DNA of 64,000 nt from a virus. The stretch covers positions 32,324 through 96,323 of IMG/VR virus record IMGVR_UViG_3300039190_000120; one strand, given 5' to 3'. The notes under the pieces were generated by a model. It did not search any database and was not told the origin of the DNA. It saw only the letters and a program-made list of their open reading frames with translations. The position numbers were made by a program, and so were the translations under genes. This document shows positions 33,994-42,430 of the stretch, in pieces (position 1 is the first letter of the stretch; the number at the start of each line of letters is the position of its first letter).

Positions 33994-34812
33994 CTATAAC
34001 GAATTAAGATGGTCACTAGCTAGCTTATATTTCCGGGGGAGGTAGCGGGTAGCTTCCGCATACAACCAGTTAAATATCCGTCTTGTCTTTACATTACCTT
34101 CACACTGTAAAGAATAGGCATTTGCTACCGAATCAGAGCACACCTTACCCAGACTCACACCCACATTCTGTTGTATCTTATCCTTCACATGCAAAAGGTA
34201 ACTTTCAGTGGACGAGCGTAATGCGAACACTAGTTGCGGCGTGACAGCTTTTTTGCGCAGGTAAAAGGACCCATCGCCCTCAAAGAATCCCCTGAGGTAA
34301 TGATGGTATAGATTTTCGGGTAGATCCGGCGCTTGGAGATGCTTGGTTTTGTTAGGTATGACACCCCACCCCTTTAGATCATCAACTAGCTCCTTCCTGC
34401 TAATGGAGATAGCACAATAGGGATGCCCATTTTTAGTGACACCCTCTCTGAGTTTATGACCGGACTCAATATCTCTCTTGAAGTTAGCAAGGTGTTCCTT
34501 ATCCTTACCAGATAGTCTAATGCTTAGATGCCAACTACCACTCCCACCTTGAGACACACACCCGTCTGCCGTAATAAAACCCAGCCAATACGCTGATTCC
34601 TTCGTTAGCTTATTAAAATACTGATCATTACAGCGAAGAAGATTACGGGGACCGTGTTTTCGGTCTCTGGAAATGCCCCTACGCTTGAGAATTCGCCAGA
34701 CCGTAACCGAACTAATCCCAGATTCCTCTGCTATATTAGCTACAGACATATCATCCGTTTGGTAGAGATTACACACCAAAGTCTCTACCTCCCGGCTGGT
34801 TCTCTTACCCAT
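33994..34812 (-). CDS. Free-standing LAGLIDADG homing endonuclease with HTH
   Basis: A 272-residue protein: N-terminal HTH (MSVANIAEESGISSVTVWRI), then two LAGLIDADG-type motifs (SAYWLGFITADGCVS and YLRGFFEGDGSFY). It lies next to the split ATP-grasp gene and the small membrane genes. It uses fewer Gly/Pro-rich codons and more A/T than flanking genes, consistent with transfer. Confidence 0.9.
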   Translation of the reverse strand: MGKRTSREVETLVCNLYQTDDMSVANIAEESGISSVTVWRILKRRGISRDRKHGPRNLLRCNDQYFNKLTKESAYWLGFITADGCVSQGGSGSWHLSIRLSGKDKEHLANFKRDIESGHKLREGVTKNGHPYCAISISRKELVDDLKGWGVIPNKTKHLQAPDLPENLYHHYLRGFFEGDGSFYLRKKAVTPQLVFALRSSTESYLLHVKDKIQQNVGVSLGKVCSDSVANAYSLQCEGNVKTRRIFNWLYAEATRYLPRKYKLASDHLNSL

Positions 34813-35834
34813 AGCACATCTCCCAGAGCCGACTATAAAAACCTTCGGGAGAGTTCATAGACAAACCTGATTGCTGAAAGTCATTGATTTCAACCACGAT
34901 CCACCGGCCCTCTTCTGTCTTAGCCACGTCAACCACAAAGGCTGGTACCTTCGGGGCCAATCGAGCAGCTACCAGATCGGCCAGCTCTCGTGCTTCCTCA
35001 GGGAGAGGTCCCATCTGTTCGGCACACTCAGCTTGGGACCAGTAGTAGGCCGCACTCACGAGGTCAGTGCCCCAGAAGAAACAGCGCCACTCATTGGTGA
35101 TGGGCATCCCATTGATACCCTCTTCGAGCTTCTCAAGAGGCACGTACTCTCTGATTGCCAAGCCTTGGTCTGCCAAGCAAGGGGTCGTCATACAGGCGGC
35201 TTAGGACGGCTCTCAAGGCCTCTCGATCTTCCGCAAACATGTGGGTATCCCACTTGAACTTACGGCTATTCGTCTTGCCCTTGACAACGTACCCATGCTC
35301 TGTATCAGGCACGTTCTTCCAGCCCATACCGAACCACGTCTGCGGAGTCAAAGAAGGTCCCAGATCGTGGTACCACTCCATATCCGCTATATACTTGTGC
35401 TGCTTATGAGTGTTGACCAGACGAGAGCCTTTCGATTCCAGCTCTTCCTCTAGATCCTTGTAGAAGGGGAGACACGAGTACCTGCCAATGACCGTGGCAT
35501 CTTCTGGTATCTCAGAGCGAAACCGCGTCAAGAGAGATCCCCAGATTCGCTCTGCGACCTCGTACTCTTCCTCGGTGTCTTGGTCACGACGGAACAGGAT
35601 ACGGTAGTCCACAGGCTCCGGCTCGTCCCCAATCAGGATGGTATACCAGTTGATCCCCACTTTCTCGGGGTCTTCATCCTCCACAAACTCACCAAGGTAC
35701 CACTCAGGTGGGCCTTCCCGGAAGGCATTGATGTTCCTCTTCCACCGCTTCCCGATGGTCGTGGCCGTGGGGAGGGAGCATGAATACTCCCGGAGCTTGT
35801 CGAACTCCTCTTGTGTCAGGCGTATCGTTTCCAT
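34805..35834 (-). pseudogene. ATP-grasp (R2K-like) protein split by a frameshift
   Basis: The N-terminal frame (35133-35834) carries VVKGKTNSRKFKWDTHMF; the C-terminal frame (34805-35191) carries LAIREYVPLEKLEEGINGMP, NEWRCFFWG and VVEINDFQQSGLS, the metal/ATP end of an ATP-grasp fold. The two overlap by about 60 bases, and skipping one base near CCCCTTGCTTGG joins them as DDPLLADQGLAIREY. It is either a one-base lesion, a programmed +1 frameshift, or a sequence error. Such phage ATP-grasp proteins are thought to ligate amino groups to peptides. Confidence 0.78.
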
Positions 35835-36295
35835 CAGGAAGCCACCTTTGCTTGGTCGTGGTATTTCAAGAGGTACAACTCGCAGTCGGCCAGAAAAGAC
35901 GACTGGTACCTTCGGAAGCGCTCATTCAGGCTAATCAAGCACTGGTAAGCCTCACTCTCCGTATTCTCCAGATCGGAGCGATACCGGCGAATGTAGACAA
36001 GAGCGTCAGATACGAGAGCCAAAATAGTGGCCGCTACTCCCGCATCCAGTACATGGTCCATATCGTCAAGCACACTGAGCAGGCGAATCCCCTGAGAGGC
36101 AAAGCCGTGCTCAGCCCAGCGAAGGAATCCACCCTCCTGAGAGAGTTGCTCATTCAGGTTGCCCAGCAAGACCGCTGCCACCTGTTGGGCTCCCAGATGG
36201 TCTAGGAACTCCGCATAGCTCCAGTCCACGCCTTCCCAGCGGGCGTACGCCTCGTCCATTAGGCGCTGATGCTCACTATCTTTCATTGCTTCCAT
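35834..36295 (-). CDS. DUF4375/DMP19-like protein
   Basis: A 153-residue protein with QVAAVLLGNLNEQLSQEGGF and LRWAEHGFAS, which match the VVLLGNLNyQVGNGGFxQWxxNGxA core of small DMP19/DUF4375-type proteins. These are acidic and some mimic DNA. GAGGTG upstream decides the ATG. It has its own promoter. Confidence 0.65.
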   Translation of the reverse strand: MEAMKDSEHQRLMDEAYARWEGVDWSYAEFLDHLGAQQVAAVLLGNLNEQLSQEGGFLRWAEHGFASQGIRLLSVLDDMDHVLDAGVAATILALVSDALVYIRRYRSDLENTESEAYQCLISLNERFRRYQSSFLADCELYLLKYHDQAKVAS

Positions 36296-36330
36296 ACGTA
36301 ACACCTCGTACCAATACGTTAACGCAAGGC

Positions 36331-36359
36331 AGCATACCGTAATGTCGGAGGGGCGTCAA
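36331..36359 (-). promoter_or_regulatory. Promoter for 36295 gene
   Basis: TTGACG (36354-36359), N17 ending ACGG, TATGCT (36331-36336). Confidence 0.65.
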
Positions 36360-36598
36360 AGGTCTTTGGAGATTTTCAGTGCCCCTTCGCAGATAGAGCA
36401 TGTACCTTCCACAGCGATACCTGCCGACACCTCTTGGACCCTACCCGTATTGTCACAGGCAAAGCAGTGATCAAAGGTTACTTTACGTACTACCACGCTA
36501 GGCCTCCCATCTTTTGGAGGCCCCACTGTGACTAGAGGCTCGCCTCCCTTCTCAAGGTTGCTCAGGTGAAGATCGAATACAACAGGCTTAGTTACCAT
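36356..36598 (-). CDS. Zinc-ribbon-like small protein
   Basis: An 80-residue protein, MVTKPVVFDLHLSNLEKGGE, with two pairs FDHCFACDNTGR and GTCSICEG that could bind one zinc. It overlaps the DHFR stop (ATGGTAACTAAG). It may be a regulator or structural zinc knuckle. Confidence 0.65.
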   Translation of the reverse strand: MVTKPVVFDLHLSNLEKGGEPLVTVGPPKDGRPSVVVRKVTFDHCFACDNTGRVQEVSAGIAVEGTCSICEGALKISKDL

Positions 36599-37133
36599 AG
36601 ACGCGGACGTAATCAACATAGCTGTGGGTGTCGCAGGTTTCGACGAAGGACTGCATCCACTGATCTTCATCAAGCTCAGGGTAGTAGACGCAGGTGTCGT
36701 CCTCTTCGACCTCTTCGTGAACGATGGTTAGACGGAGTTCGTCGGTCAGGTGCAGGGTCTGGCGATAAATCTCCCCACCGCCAATCACGTAAACCTCCTG
36801 ATAGTCCGCACAGTCAGCGAGCGCATCCACGATACTACGAGCAAAGACCACTTCGGCCCTGTCTGTCTCGACGTGGATGCAGTCCTGCTCTCCCTCATAG
36901 GTGAGGGTCTCGCCACCAAACTCCACCTCTTCCCGTCTCGACAGGACAACATTGATGCGGGAAGGTAGAGGCTTTGAGCCCAAAGACTCGAACGTAGTAC
37001 GGCCCATGATGATGGGGTGCCCCGTCGTAATCTCTTTGAAGCGACGAAGGTCATCTTTGATCATCCAAGGGATGCCGCCATCTTTGGCAATTACGTGGTT
37101 CTCACTGAGTGCTGCGACGTGATATACTTTCAT
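36588..37133 (-). CDS. folA: Dihydrofolate reductase
   Basis: A 181-residue protein: VAALSENHVIAKDGGIPWMI (substrate loop), DLRRFKEITTGHPIIMGRTT (folate/NADPH motifs) and VYVIGGGEIYRQTL (NADPH-binding GG). It regenerates tetrahydrofolate consumed by ThyA, encoded 19 bases upstream. Together they are the classical phage dTMP synthesis pair. Confidence 0.94.
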   Translation of the reverse strand: MKVYHVAALSENHVIAKDGGIPWMIKDDLRRFKEITTGHPIIMGRTTFESLGSKPLPSRINVVLSRREEVEFGGETLTYEGEQDCIHVETDRAEVVFARSIVDALADCADYQEVYVIGGGEIYRQTLHLTDELRLTIVHEEVEEDDTCVYYPELDEDQWMQSFVETCDTHSYVDYVRVYGN

Positions 37134-37152
37134 TCCATTCTCCTATGGTCCT

Positions 37153-37986
37153 TTAGACTGCAACGGGAGCTGTGATTTTGGGGTCGTGCTTGTATCCCAC
37201 GAGGTTAATGTCCTCGTAAGTGAAGCCGTCAATATCTTTGATCTTGGGATTGAGCATCAGCGTGGGAAGATGCTTCGGCTCACGGGCCAACTGCGTACGC
37301 ACCTGTTCAAGATGGTTCTGGTAGATGTGCAGGTCGCCAAATGAGTGCACGAACGTACCTACCTCCAGATCACATACCTGAGCAATCATGTGCGTAAGCA
37401 AAGCGTAGGATGCGATATTGAAGGGTACACCCAAGAAGGCGTCAGCACTGCGTTGGTAGAGCTGACAAGAGAGCTTCCCGTCGTCTACATAGAACTGGAA
37501 GAGAATGTGGCAGGGGGGTAGAGCCATCTCTTCAATCTGAGCAGCGTTCCAAGCGGACACGATGTGACGCCGGGAGTTCGGGTTGGTCTTGATGCTCTCG
37601 ATTACGTTGGCAATCTGGTCTATAGGTCGTGTGGAATAGGCAAAGTAAGGGACCGCTCTACGTTCTCGTATGTACTTAGGCCACGAGCGCCACTGATACC
37701 CATAGACAGGCCCTAGCTCACCGGTTTCATCGTCACCCCATTCATCCCAAATCGAAACGCCACGCTCCTGCAGGTCGAACTTATTGGTAGAGCCCGAAAG
37801 GAACCAGAGCAGCTCTTCGGCCACACCCCGCCACCACACACGCTTGGTGGTGACGATAGGGAAGCCCTCGCTCAGGTCGTAACGGTTCTGGTACCCAAAG
37901 GTACTGAGGGTTCCGGTACCTGTACGGTCGCCCTTCTCAGAGCCATTCTCAAGCACGTATTCAAGTAAGTCTAGGTACTGCCTCAT
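37153..37986 (-). CDS. thyA: Thymidylate synthase ThyA
   Basis: A 277-residue protein with [20 protein letters not shown] (catalytic Cys), [19 protein letters not shown] and [16 protein letters not shown], the defining ThyA motifs. It makes dTMP from dUMP with methylene-tetrahydrofolate. The start ATGA overlaps a small helical gene. Confidence 0.95.
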   Translation of the reverse strand: MRQYLDLLEYVLENGSEKGDRTGTGTLSTFGYQNRYDLSEGFPIVTTKRVWWRGVAEELLWFLSGSTNKFDLQERGVSIWDEWGDDETGELGPVYGYQWRSWPKYIRERRAVPYFAYSTRPIDQIANVIESIKTNPNSRRHIVSAWNAAQIEEMALPPCHILFQFYVDDGKLSCQLYQRSADAFLGVPFNIASYALLTHMIAQVCDLEVGTFVHSFGDLHIYQNHLEQVRTQLAREPKHLPTLMLNPKIKDIDGFTYEDINLVGYKHDPKITAPVAV

Positions 37987-38141
37987 TCTTCCTCCAAGGT
38001 GCTCGCCAGCTTTGTTAGTATGTCAATGAGAGCCTCACAGAGTCGAACCTTCTCTTGGTCGGCTTGCAGTACGCCCGTCTTTTCTTTTAGCTGCTCCCGC
38101 TCAAGAATACGGCGGGCCTCTTCTAGGGTCATATCTTCCAT
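37983..38141 (-). CDS. Small helical protein, 52 residues
   Basis: [20 protein letters not shown], predicted all helical with heptad spacing, ATGA overlap with ThyA. A weak TTGACG-N17-CATACA promoter lies at 38172-38200. It may be a coiled-coil regulator or accessory peptide. Confidence 0.6.
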   Translation of the reverse strand: MEDMTLEEARRILEREQLKEKTGVLQADQEKVRLCEALIDILTKLASTLEEE

Positions 38142-38210
38142 TTGCTACCTCAACGAATTGATCACGTATCATGTATGCCACGTGTATGATCACACGTCAA
38201 GGTGGCGCAC

Positions 38211-38254
38211 AAAAAGAAAACCCCGGCTACCACATAAGGGCAGTAACCGGGGTT
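38211..38254 (-). terminator. Intrinsic terminator
   Basis: The minus strand reads AACCCCGGTTAC...GTAGCCGGGGTT followed by TTCTTTTT. It ends the 38585-38274 unit before the ThyA operon. Confidence 0.88.
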
Positions 38255-38273
38255 GGTTTTGGGGCGGGAGACA

Positions 38274-38585
38274 TTACCCGCTATGTTCTTGACACCCTTC
38301 GCACAGATAGAAGAGATCGACCTCTCCCGACTCGACTTCATCCATGCTCTCAAAGAGAGCGTCCTCTCGTTGACGAGGGAGGATGGAGGAGTTGCAGGAG
38401 ACGCAGCATGAAGAGTTGTAGCTCCGTCTCAACCGTGCAGCCGGAAATTGCTCCAAGATGATTTCTTTGGGAGCCCCCAGAACGAAGTCGGCATAGGCGA
38501 CTCCGTGGATCTTCCGAAGGCAATCGTAAAACATCTGAAACACGTCGTTGTTCAGTTCATCACCCGTGAGGTACCGCGCTGACAT
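38274..38585 (-). CDS. Cys-rich protein, probable zinc-binding
   Basis: A 103-residue protein (MSARYLTGDELNNDVFQMFY) with CCVSCNSS and LCEGCQEH pairs that could form a zinc site. The start overlaps the upstream stop as TAATG. Function unknown. Confidence 0.66.
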   Translation of the reverse strand: MSARYLTGDELNNDVFQMFYDCLRKIHGVAYADFVLGAPKEIILEQFPAARLRRSYNSSCCVSCNSSILPRQREDALFESMDEVESGEVDLFYLCEGCQEHSG

Positions 38586-38890
38586 TAGTTGCCTCGTTTG
38601 ATTCGTAGTCGTCTTATTACCTTTGCTACAGGCTTGGGGTTAAGTGCATCGAGGTTAACCTCTCTAGCCTTCCTTCCCAGCCGAAGACGTATTGCTTTCA
38701 CGAAAGCATGGGGGTTTGAGTAACCCGTACGCCGCTGGGCTCGTCTGTACTCGTACCAGAGTACAGGTGAGGTAAAGAGTAAGAGAACAAGACGAAACCA
38801 GTAGAGCGCCTTCTCTGTACCCGTAAGGGGTACGGATTCGATCAAGCCGTTACCTGACCCTTCACCTGAGTCTATCTCTTTTGGTTTCAT
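38585..38890 (-). CDS. Membrane-associated basic protein
   Basis: A ~101-residue protein: a polar N-terminus, one hydrophobic segment (ALYWFRLVLLLFTSPVLWYE), then a strongly basic C-terminus (PKPVAKVIRRLRIKRGN). The topology suggests an inner-membrane protein with a cytosolic basic tail. Confidence 0.6.
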   Translation of the reverse strand: MKPKEIDSGEGSGNGLIESVPLTGTEKALYWFRLVLLLFTSPVLWYEYRRAQRRTGYSNPHAFVKAIRLRLGRKAREVNLDALNPKPVAKVIRRLRIKRGN

Positions 38891-38923
38891 TTCTATCACT
38901 TCCCTATTTCTACCACTTCCCTA

Positions 38924-38952
38924 TTTATACCCCAAAATGACCATCTAAGCAA
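38924..38952 (-). promoter_or_regulatory. Promoter upstream of 38890 gene
   Basis: TTGCTT (38947-38952), N17 ending GGGG, TATAAA (38924-38929). The same bases contain TATAAATA, which is also a T4-type late -10. A 17-bp near-perfect tandem repeat (TTCTATCACTTCCCTAT type) lies directly downstream. Confidence 0.6.
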
Positions 38953-39121
38953 GTGGATTTTTTGGATTTTTCCACCACACCTTAAATCGTCCTAGAGGCT
39001 TTATTGAACGGCAATCCCCCGCTGGGGAACAGGATTACGTCTTTATATCACGGTACACTCTGCCCATCAAGAGCGCATTAAAAATAGATAGGAAATTCGG
39101 GCCGCTCACGATCTAGCGAAC
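38953..39121. other. Intergenic region, AT-rich
   Basis: No open reading frame, RNA gene or strong motif was recognised here beyond AT-rich patches (for example 39080-39093). Confidence 0.4.
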
Positions 39122-39154
39122 AAAGAAAAGGCCGGACTTAGGTAGCCCGGCCTT
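39122..39154 (-). terminator. Intrinsic terminator after LexA-like gene
   Basis: The minus strand reads AAGGCCGGG-CTACCTAAGT-CCGGCCTT followed by TTCTTTG. Confidence 0.85.
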
Positions 39155-39182
39155 GACTCTGGATGGTATGTGGAGGTGCCTG

Positions 39183-39644
39183 CTACAGCGTGTGCAGGAC
39201 CTCGATCTTCCGGCTGAACTTGGTATCGTCCAGCTTAATCCATCCCTTGTTCTCAATCGCGTGCACAATGGTCGCAACACCCGATTTGTCCAACTCGTCC
39301 GCAATCTCGGAGTAGGTCGGACTGTGGCCGTGCTTTTCGATATGCCCTTGGATCGTCGAGAGCACTTCCTGTTGAGTGTCCGTCAGCTCAAGAGGACCCG
39401 TGCCCTTCTTCCCGCGCCCCTTACGACTACGGCTCCGGGCACGCATCGTCTTTTGAGACTTGCCTTGCGGCTCAGGCGGGGTTTCCGGCTCAGGCGGCTT
39501 GGCCTCTTGTGGAGCGGTAGAAAACCCCAACTCTTGGAAAGCCTCCATCATGCCCTGTTGGGCGGCGGCCTTCACTTTGGTCTTAACCATCTGGCGAACT
39601 GCTTCCGACTCTTCTTGCAAGTATTGCTCGAATTGCTCGTTCAT
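39183..39644 (-). CDS. LexA-type winged-helix DNA-binding protein
   Basis: A 153-residue protein. The C-terminal half (LTDTQQEVLSTIQGHIEKHG, SPTYSEIADELDKSGVATIV, IENKGWI) matches the LexA N-terminal winged-helix domain; no protease domain is present. The N-terminal ~70 residues are a helical and Pro/Arg-rich arm. GGGGA six bases before the ATG at 39644 decides the start. Promoter and terminator make it a single-gene unit; a transcription regulator is likely. Confidence 0.75.
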   Translation of the reverse strand: MNEQFEQYLQEESEAVRQMVKTKVKAAAQQGMMEAFQELGFSTAPQEAKPPEPETPPEPQGKSQKTMRARSRSRKGRGKKGTGPLELTDTQQEVLSTIQGHIEKHGHSPTYSEIADELDKSGVATIVHAIENKGWIKLDDTKFSRKIEVLHTL

Positions 39645-39698
39645 AGTAGTCCCCATCGTAGGTGTTAGTGGGTTGCTCTTACTGCTCAACCATCTAGT

Positions 39699-39727
39699 AT
39701 GGTACGCCCTAATACGTCACTTGTCAA
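39699..39727 (-). promoter_or_regulatory. Promoter for LexA-like gene
   Basis: TTGACA (39722-39727), N17, TACCAT (39699-39704). Confidence 0.6.
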
Positions 39728-39732
39728 GTGAT

Positions 39733-40131
39733 TCAGTTAAGTATGGGCTTTCTTAGTTGCACCGGTCCTCCACAGCCCTTCGACCGGCAGAAGTACGTCT
39801 TGATTGTAGCCCCCTTCTTCTTGTTCTGGTAGGCTCTCGCATGTAGCGGGTCGCCACAGTGAGAGCAGGTGTCTCTCCCGGAAAGGAAGAGTGTTTGGAT
39901 AAGAGCGGAACAGCGAGCTAGAAACTGAGTCTTCCAGTCGAGTCCTGCAGCTTTCATAGCGCTGGCCTTTATGGGTTGATAGTTGGGTTGGGAAATGACG
40001 AGGATAAGTAGATCGTCCTCCTCAGGTACCACACACAGCTCATAACAGCCTTCTATGGCCTTACAGTAACGCCCCGCCTCACGGGGCTCGAAACCTTGGG
40101 CAGATAGGTAGCTATCAACTTTCGAGTCCAT
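39733..40131 (-). CDS. C-terminal zinc-ribbon protein
   Basis: A 132-residue protein: N-terminal alpha/beta part (MDSKVDSYLSAQGFEPREAG) and a C-terminal ribbon with DTCSHCGDPLHARAY and YFCRSKGCGG. An AAGGA site precedes the ATG and a promoter lies at 40225-40253. A nucleic-acid-binding role is plausible. Confidence 0.66.
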   Translation of the reverse strand: MDSKVDSYLSAQGFEPREAGRYCKAIEGCYELCVVPEEDDLLILVISQPNYQPIKASAMKAAGLDWKTQFLARCSALIQTLFLSGRDTCSHCGDPLHARAYQNKKKGATIKTYFCRSKGCGGPVQLRKPILN

Positions 40132-40224
40132 TCTCAGGGTCCTTCATATCATGACAGTAGGTTACGGCCCCACAGCCCTTTCAGAATCGTTTAGATGTGT
40201 TATATTCCCCACATTCCAACAGGA

Positions 40225-40253
40225 AAGTTAGCAGCGAGTACGTCATATGTCAA
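40225..40253 (-). promoter_or_regulatory. Promoter for 40131 gene
   Basis: TTGACA (40248-40253), N17, TAACTT (40225-40230). The rest of the 40132-40381 gap shows only a short GTAACC-GGATT-GGTTAC hairpin and no gene. Confidence 0.6.
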
Positions 40254-40381
40254 AGGAAATGCGTATAAGTAACCGGATTGGTTACTGATATGGGAGGTAA
40301 GGCGCAGTATCTCTAGGCGAGAGGCACCTAGAAAAGTCCTCAAGAATGCTAGTGTTGGTGCATTCTGTTAAGGTACGGTAG

Positions 40382-40807
40382 TTATATAAGGCTGGTATGA
40401 CGATAGTTGCGCCATAGATTGATAACTTTTTTATTTTGCTCACGCCCTTGGTGCTGCCGCAAGGTAGAGTCCTTCCGGGCCTCTTCAAGGTCGCTTACGA
40501 ACTCTCGTGCACCATCATAGCCACCTCTCCGGTAATTACCGTTCTCCTGTCGAGTGAGGGACCCGTAAACCACTGTGTTGGTGGGTAGGTACCACTTAGC
40601 AGTGAGAGAGAGGACGCTTTGGTTGTTTTCCTTATAGACCCACGATAAGCATACGGACTTGTCCTGAGCTTCTCCCGGATGCGCTATCAGCCAAGAGTCA
40701 GACCTGATTAGATGGGGGCCGTGCTTTGTCCGGTGAACAAAGTCGCATAGCTCTTGATCAGGCCAGTCCCAAATAAGGATGCCCGTAGGAAACTTGAAGT
40801 GTATCAT
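40382..40807 (-). CDS. Unknown 141-residue protein at the array border
   Basis: MIHFKFPTGILIWDWPDQEL. It has a Trp-rich beta pattern (LSWVYKENNQSVLSLTAKWY) reminiscent of MIRN-family bodies but without the MIRN cassette. Its start lies just after the upstream stop. Confidence 0.6.
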   Translation of the reverse strand: MIHFKFPTGILIWDWPDQELCDFVHRTKHGPHLIRSDSWLIAHPGEAQDKSVCLSWVYKENNQSVLSLTAKWYLPTNTVVYGSLTRQENGNYRRGGYDGAREFVSDLEEARKDSTLRQHQGREQNKKVINLWRNYRHTSLI

Positions 40808-40809
40808 GC

Positions 40810-41271
40810 TCACGTCTCTTGTGCTTTGTGTAGTGCTCGTCGGAGCTGGGTTTCCGTTGCCCGCACCGGGTCCAGAACCCAAGCGTCATCCTGCCTGTGT
40901 TTGACCAGAACCTCTGTCCAGAATTTCAATAAGGCACGGTAGTGACTCAGAAGGATGCGGTTCGTCTCAAAAGAGGCGTAAATATGGCGCTTGGGCACAT
41001 GCCACTTTTTCTCTCCGTACTCCCGGACGTACTCAATAGACTCCCCCACCTTCCAGTCAATCTCATACCAGAGTCTGTTTCGCTGGGGTCCATCGGAACC
41101 CGACTGAAAGCCCCAAGACTCCGACTTGAAGAAGGTCCACCGAAGTTTGAGGCCTCCATCAGTAAGGTCTATCGAGGAAGGGTCTAAGACCTCCGACGTA
41201 AAGATACGCCCAAAGTCCCTGTACGGTAGGTGAGCTAAGAGGCAGGCTGTGGTTGTACGGTCTAGAACCAT
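40810..41271 (-). CDS. Unknown 153-residue protein, MIRN-body-like
   Basis: MVLDRTTTACLLAHLPYRDF, then a central LRWTFFKSESWGF and HVPKRHIYASFETNRILLSH. The W-x-F central strand is shared with many MIRN-family bodies. It is driven by a promoter at 41290-41318. Family relation is suggested, not shown. Confidence 0.6.
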   Translation of the reverse strand: MVLDRTTTACLLAHLPYRDFGRIFTSEVLDPSSIDLTDGGLKLRWTFFKSESWGFQSGSDGPQRNRLWYEIDWKVGESIEYVREYGEKKWHVPKRHIYASFETNRILLSHYRALLKFWTEVLVKHRQDDAWVLDPVRATETQLRRALHKAQET

Positions 41272-41289
41272 AACACACTCTTATCAAAT

Positions 41290-41318
41290 ACGTTATGAGA
41301 CTACCATAGCCGTGTCAA
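41290..41318 (-). promoter_or_regulatory. Promoter for 41271 gene
   Basis: TTGACA (41313-41318), N17, TAACGT (41290-41295). Confidence 0.6.
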
Positions 41319-41329
41319 AGTGACAATCA

Positions 41330-41893
41330 CTACTCATTCCCGGCCTCTCGATACAACTCCATCAGCCGATGGAGCCTCAGACCCTGCTCTAAAGGGGAAG
41401 TGCCTTCGGCATCGTCCCCGTCTTCATCGTCTAGGGGGTGTGAGAAAGGACTGCCCTCCGGGTCGTAAAAAACAGGCTCAATCCCGTTGGAGACGTGAGG
41501 TATGATCTGCGGCCTAGACCGACCAGTCGGCATGGAGTCCACCACAAATGTTCTGTGCTGTCTCTCCGGCTCCATAAAGGCGGTCCACCTGAACATCACC
41601 TCAGATGTGTAGGAGTGATAAGGAGACTCAACGGGGTCCTCTCGCCGGTTGAGTTCCAGTGTACCTTCCATCACCTCGTCCTTGAGACGCTCCTGCACAA
41701 CTCGCTTGTGATTCGGAGGTATCCGATTGAGGTCCAACTTGTAGTCGATGTAATCTGCCCTCTGATCACTGCGGCTTTGGACAGTGATCCACCTTCTCTG
41801 GAGCTTAACACCATTCTCACGCCCTTTGGTGAGCAAGATGTTGTACCCCTTATGCCGGGCTCCACGTAGGTTGTTGAAGTAGTTACGTATCAT
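41330..41893 (-). CDS. MIRN-family protein
   Basis: A 187-residue intact member, MIRNYFNNLRGARHKGYNIL. The body has RRWITVQSRSDQRADYIDY and VMFRWTAFMEPERQHRTFVV, then an acidic tail. The ATGATACGTAAC start DNA also provides the stop (GAT GAT ACG TAA) of the upstream gene. Confidence 0.75.
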   Translation of the reverse strand: MIRNYFNNLRGARHKGYNILLTKGRENGVKLQRRWITVQSRSDQRADYIDYKLDLNRIPPNHKRVVQERLKDEVMEGTLELNRREDPVESPYHSYTSEVMFRWTAFMEPERQHRTFVVDSMPTGRSRPQIIPHVSNGIEPVFYDPEGSPFSHPLDDEDGDDAEGTSPLEQGLRLHRLMELYREAGNE

Positions 41894-42122
41894 CGAACTC
41901 GAATACTCGGTAGTCGTCTAAGTGCGGATCGTACACGAGGACGGGTACTCGAAGGCGCAGGTCGCCCTGTACGAGCCGGACTCGTCCTTCTCTTTGAGAG
42001 TACCACCATACCTTATCGATCACAAGGGTGATACCGAATGATACGTCTTGGCCCTGCTGCCGAAGCTCAAACTCCAACCGTTCTTTCCGACAGGCTATCT
42101 GATTGAGCCAGTTATAGATCAT
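41883..42122 (-). CDS. MIRN-family protein (MIYNWLN)
   Basis: A 79-residue intact member, MIYNWLNQIACRKERLEFEL, ending FEFDDT inside the next cassette. The family cassette fixes the start at 42122 rather than a longer frame. Confidence 0.72.
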   Translation of the reverse strand: MIYNWLNQIACRKERLEFELRQQGQDVSFGITLVIDKVWWYSQREGRVRLVQGDLRLRVPVLVYDPHLDDYRVFEFDDT

Positions 42123-42133
42123 AACCACACGGG

Positions 42134-42430
42134 TTATGAGTCGATTATGAGACGGCCAAGGGCGTGGGGATTGAATACAGCGACTCCGATACGGGTCTGG
42201 ATACGACCTAGAGGAGCAGACCTCCCTGTGTGGGCCTCCAAGGTGAAACCACGGCCCCGAAATAGCCTTGGACCCTTGTGATGTACTATCCCCTTGGAGT
42301 CGACAAACAAGCACATAACGCCCATGCTGTTTGTCCTCGTGATCTCTATCTGGTGGGCGGGGAACTCTTCTAGGTACGTCTCCACGGGCTCCCTTCGATC
42401 CTCCAATATGTCAAACCAGTTGCGTATCAT
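42134..42430 (-). CDS. MIRN-family protein
   Basis: A 98-residue intact member, MIRNWFDILEDRREPVETYL, with a beta-rich body (NSMGVMCLFVDSKGIVHHKG). It overlaps the previous gene by 20 bases within the cassette. Confidence 0.72.
   Translation of the reverse strand: MIRNWFDILEDRREPVETYLEEFPAHQIEITRTNSMGVMCLFVDSKGIVHHKGPRLFRGRGFTLEAHTGRSAPLGRIQTRIGVAVFNPHALGRLIIDS

Noticed and set aside
38924-38931. TATAAATA as evidence for a T4-type late transcription system
   Set aside because: A single occurrence that also fits the TTGCTT-N17-TATAAA sigma70-like promoter; virion genes here do not carry it.
40132-40381. tRNA gene in the gap upstream of the MIRN array
   Set aside because: A small GTAACC-GGATT-GGTTAC hairpin is present, but no cloverleaf, T-arm consensus or CCA end could be built.
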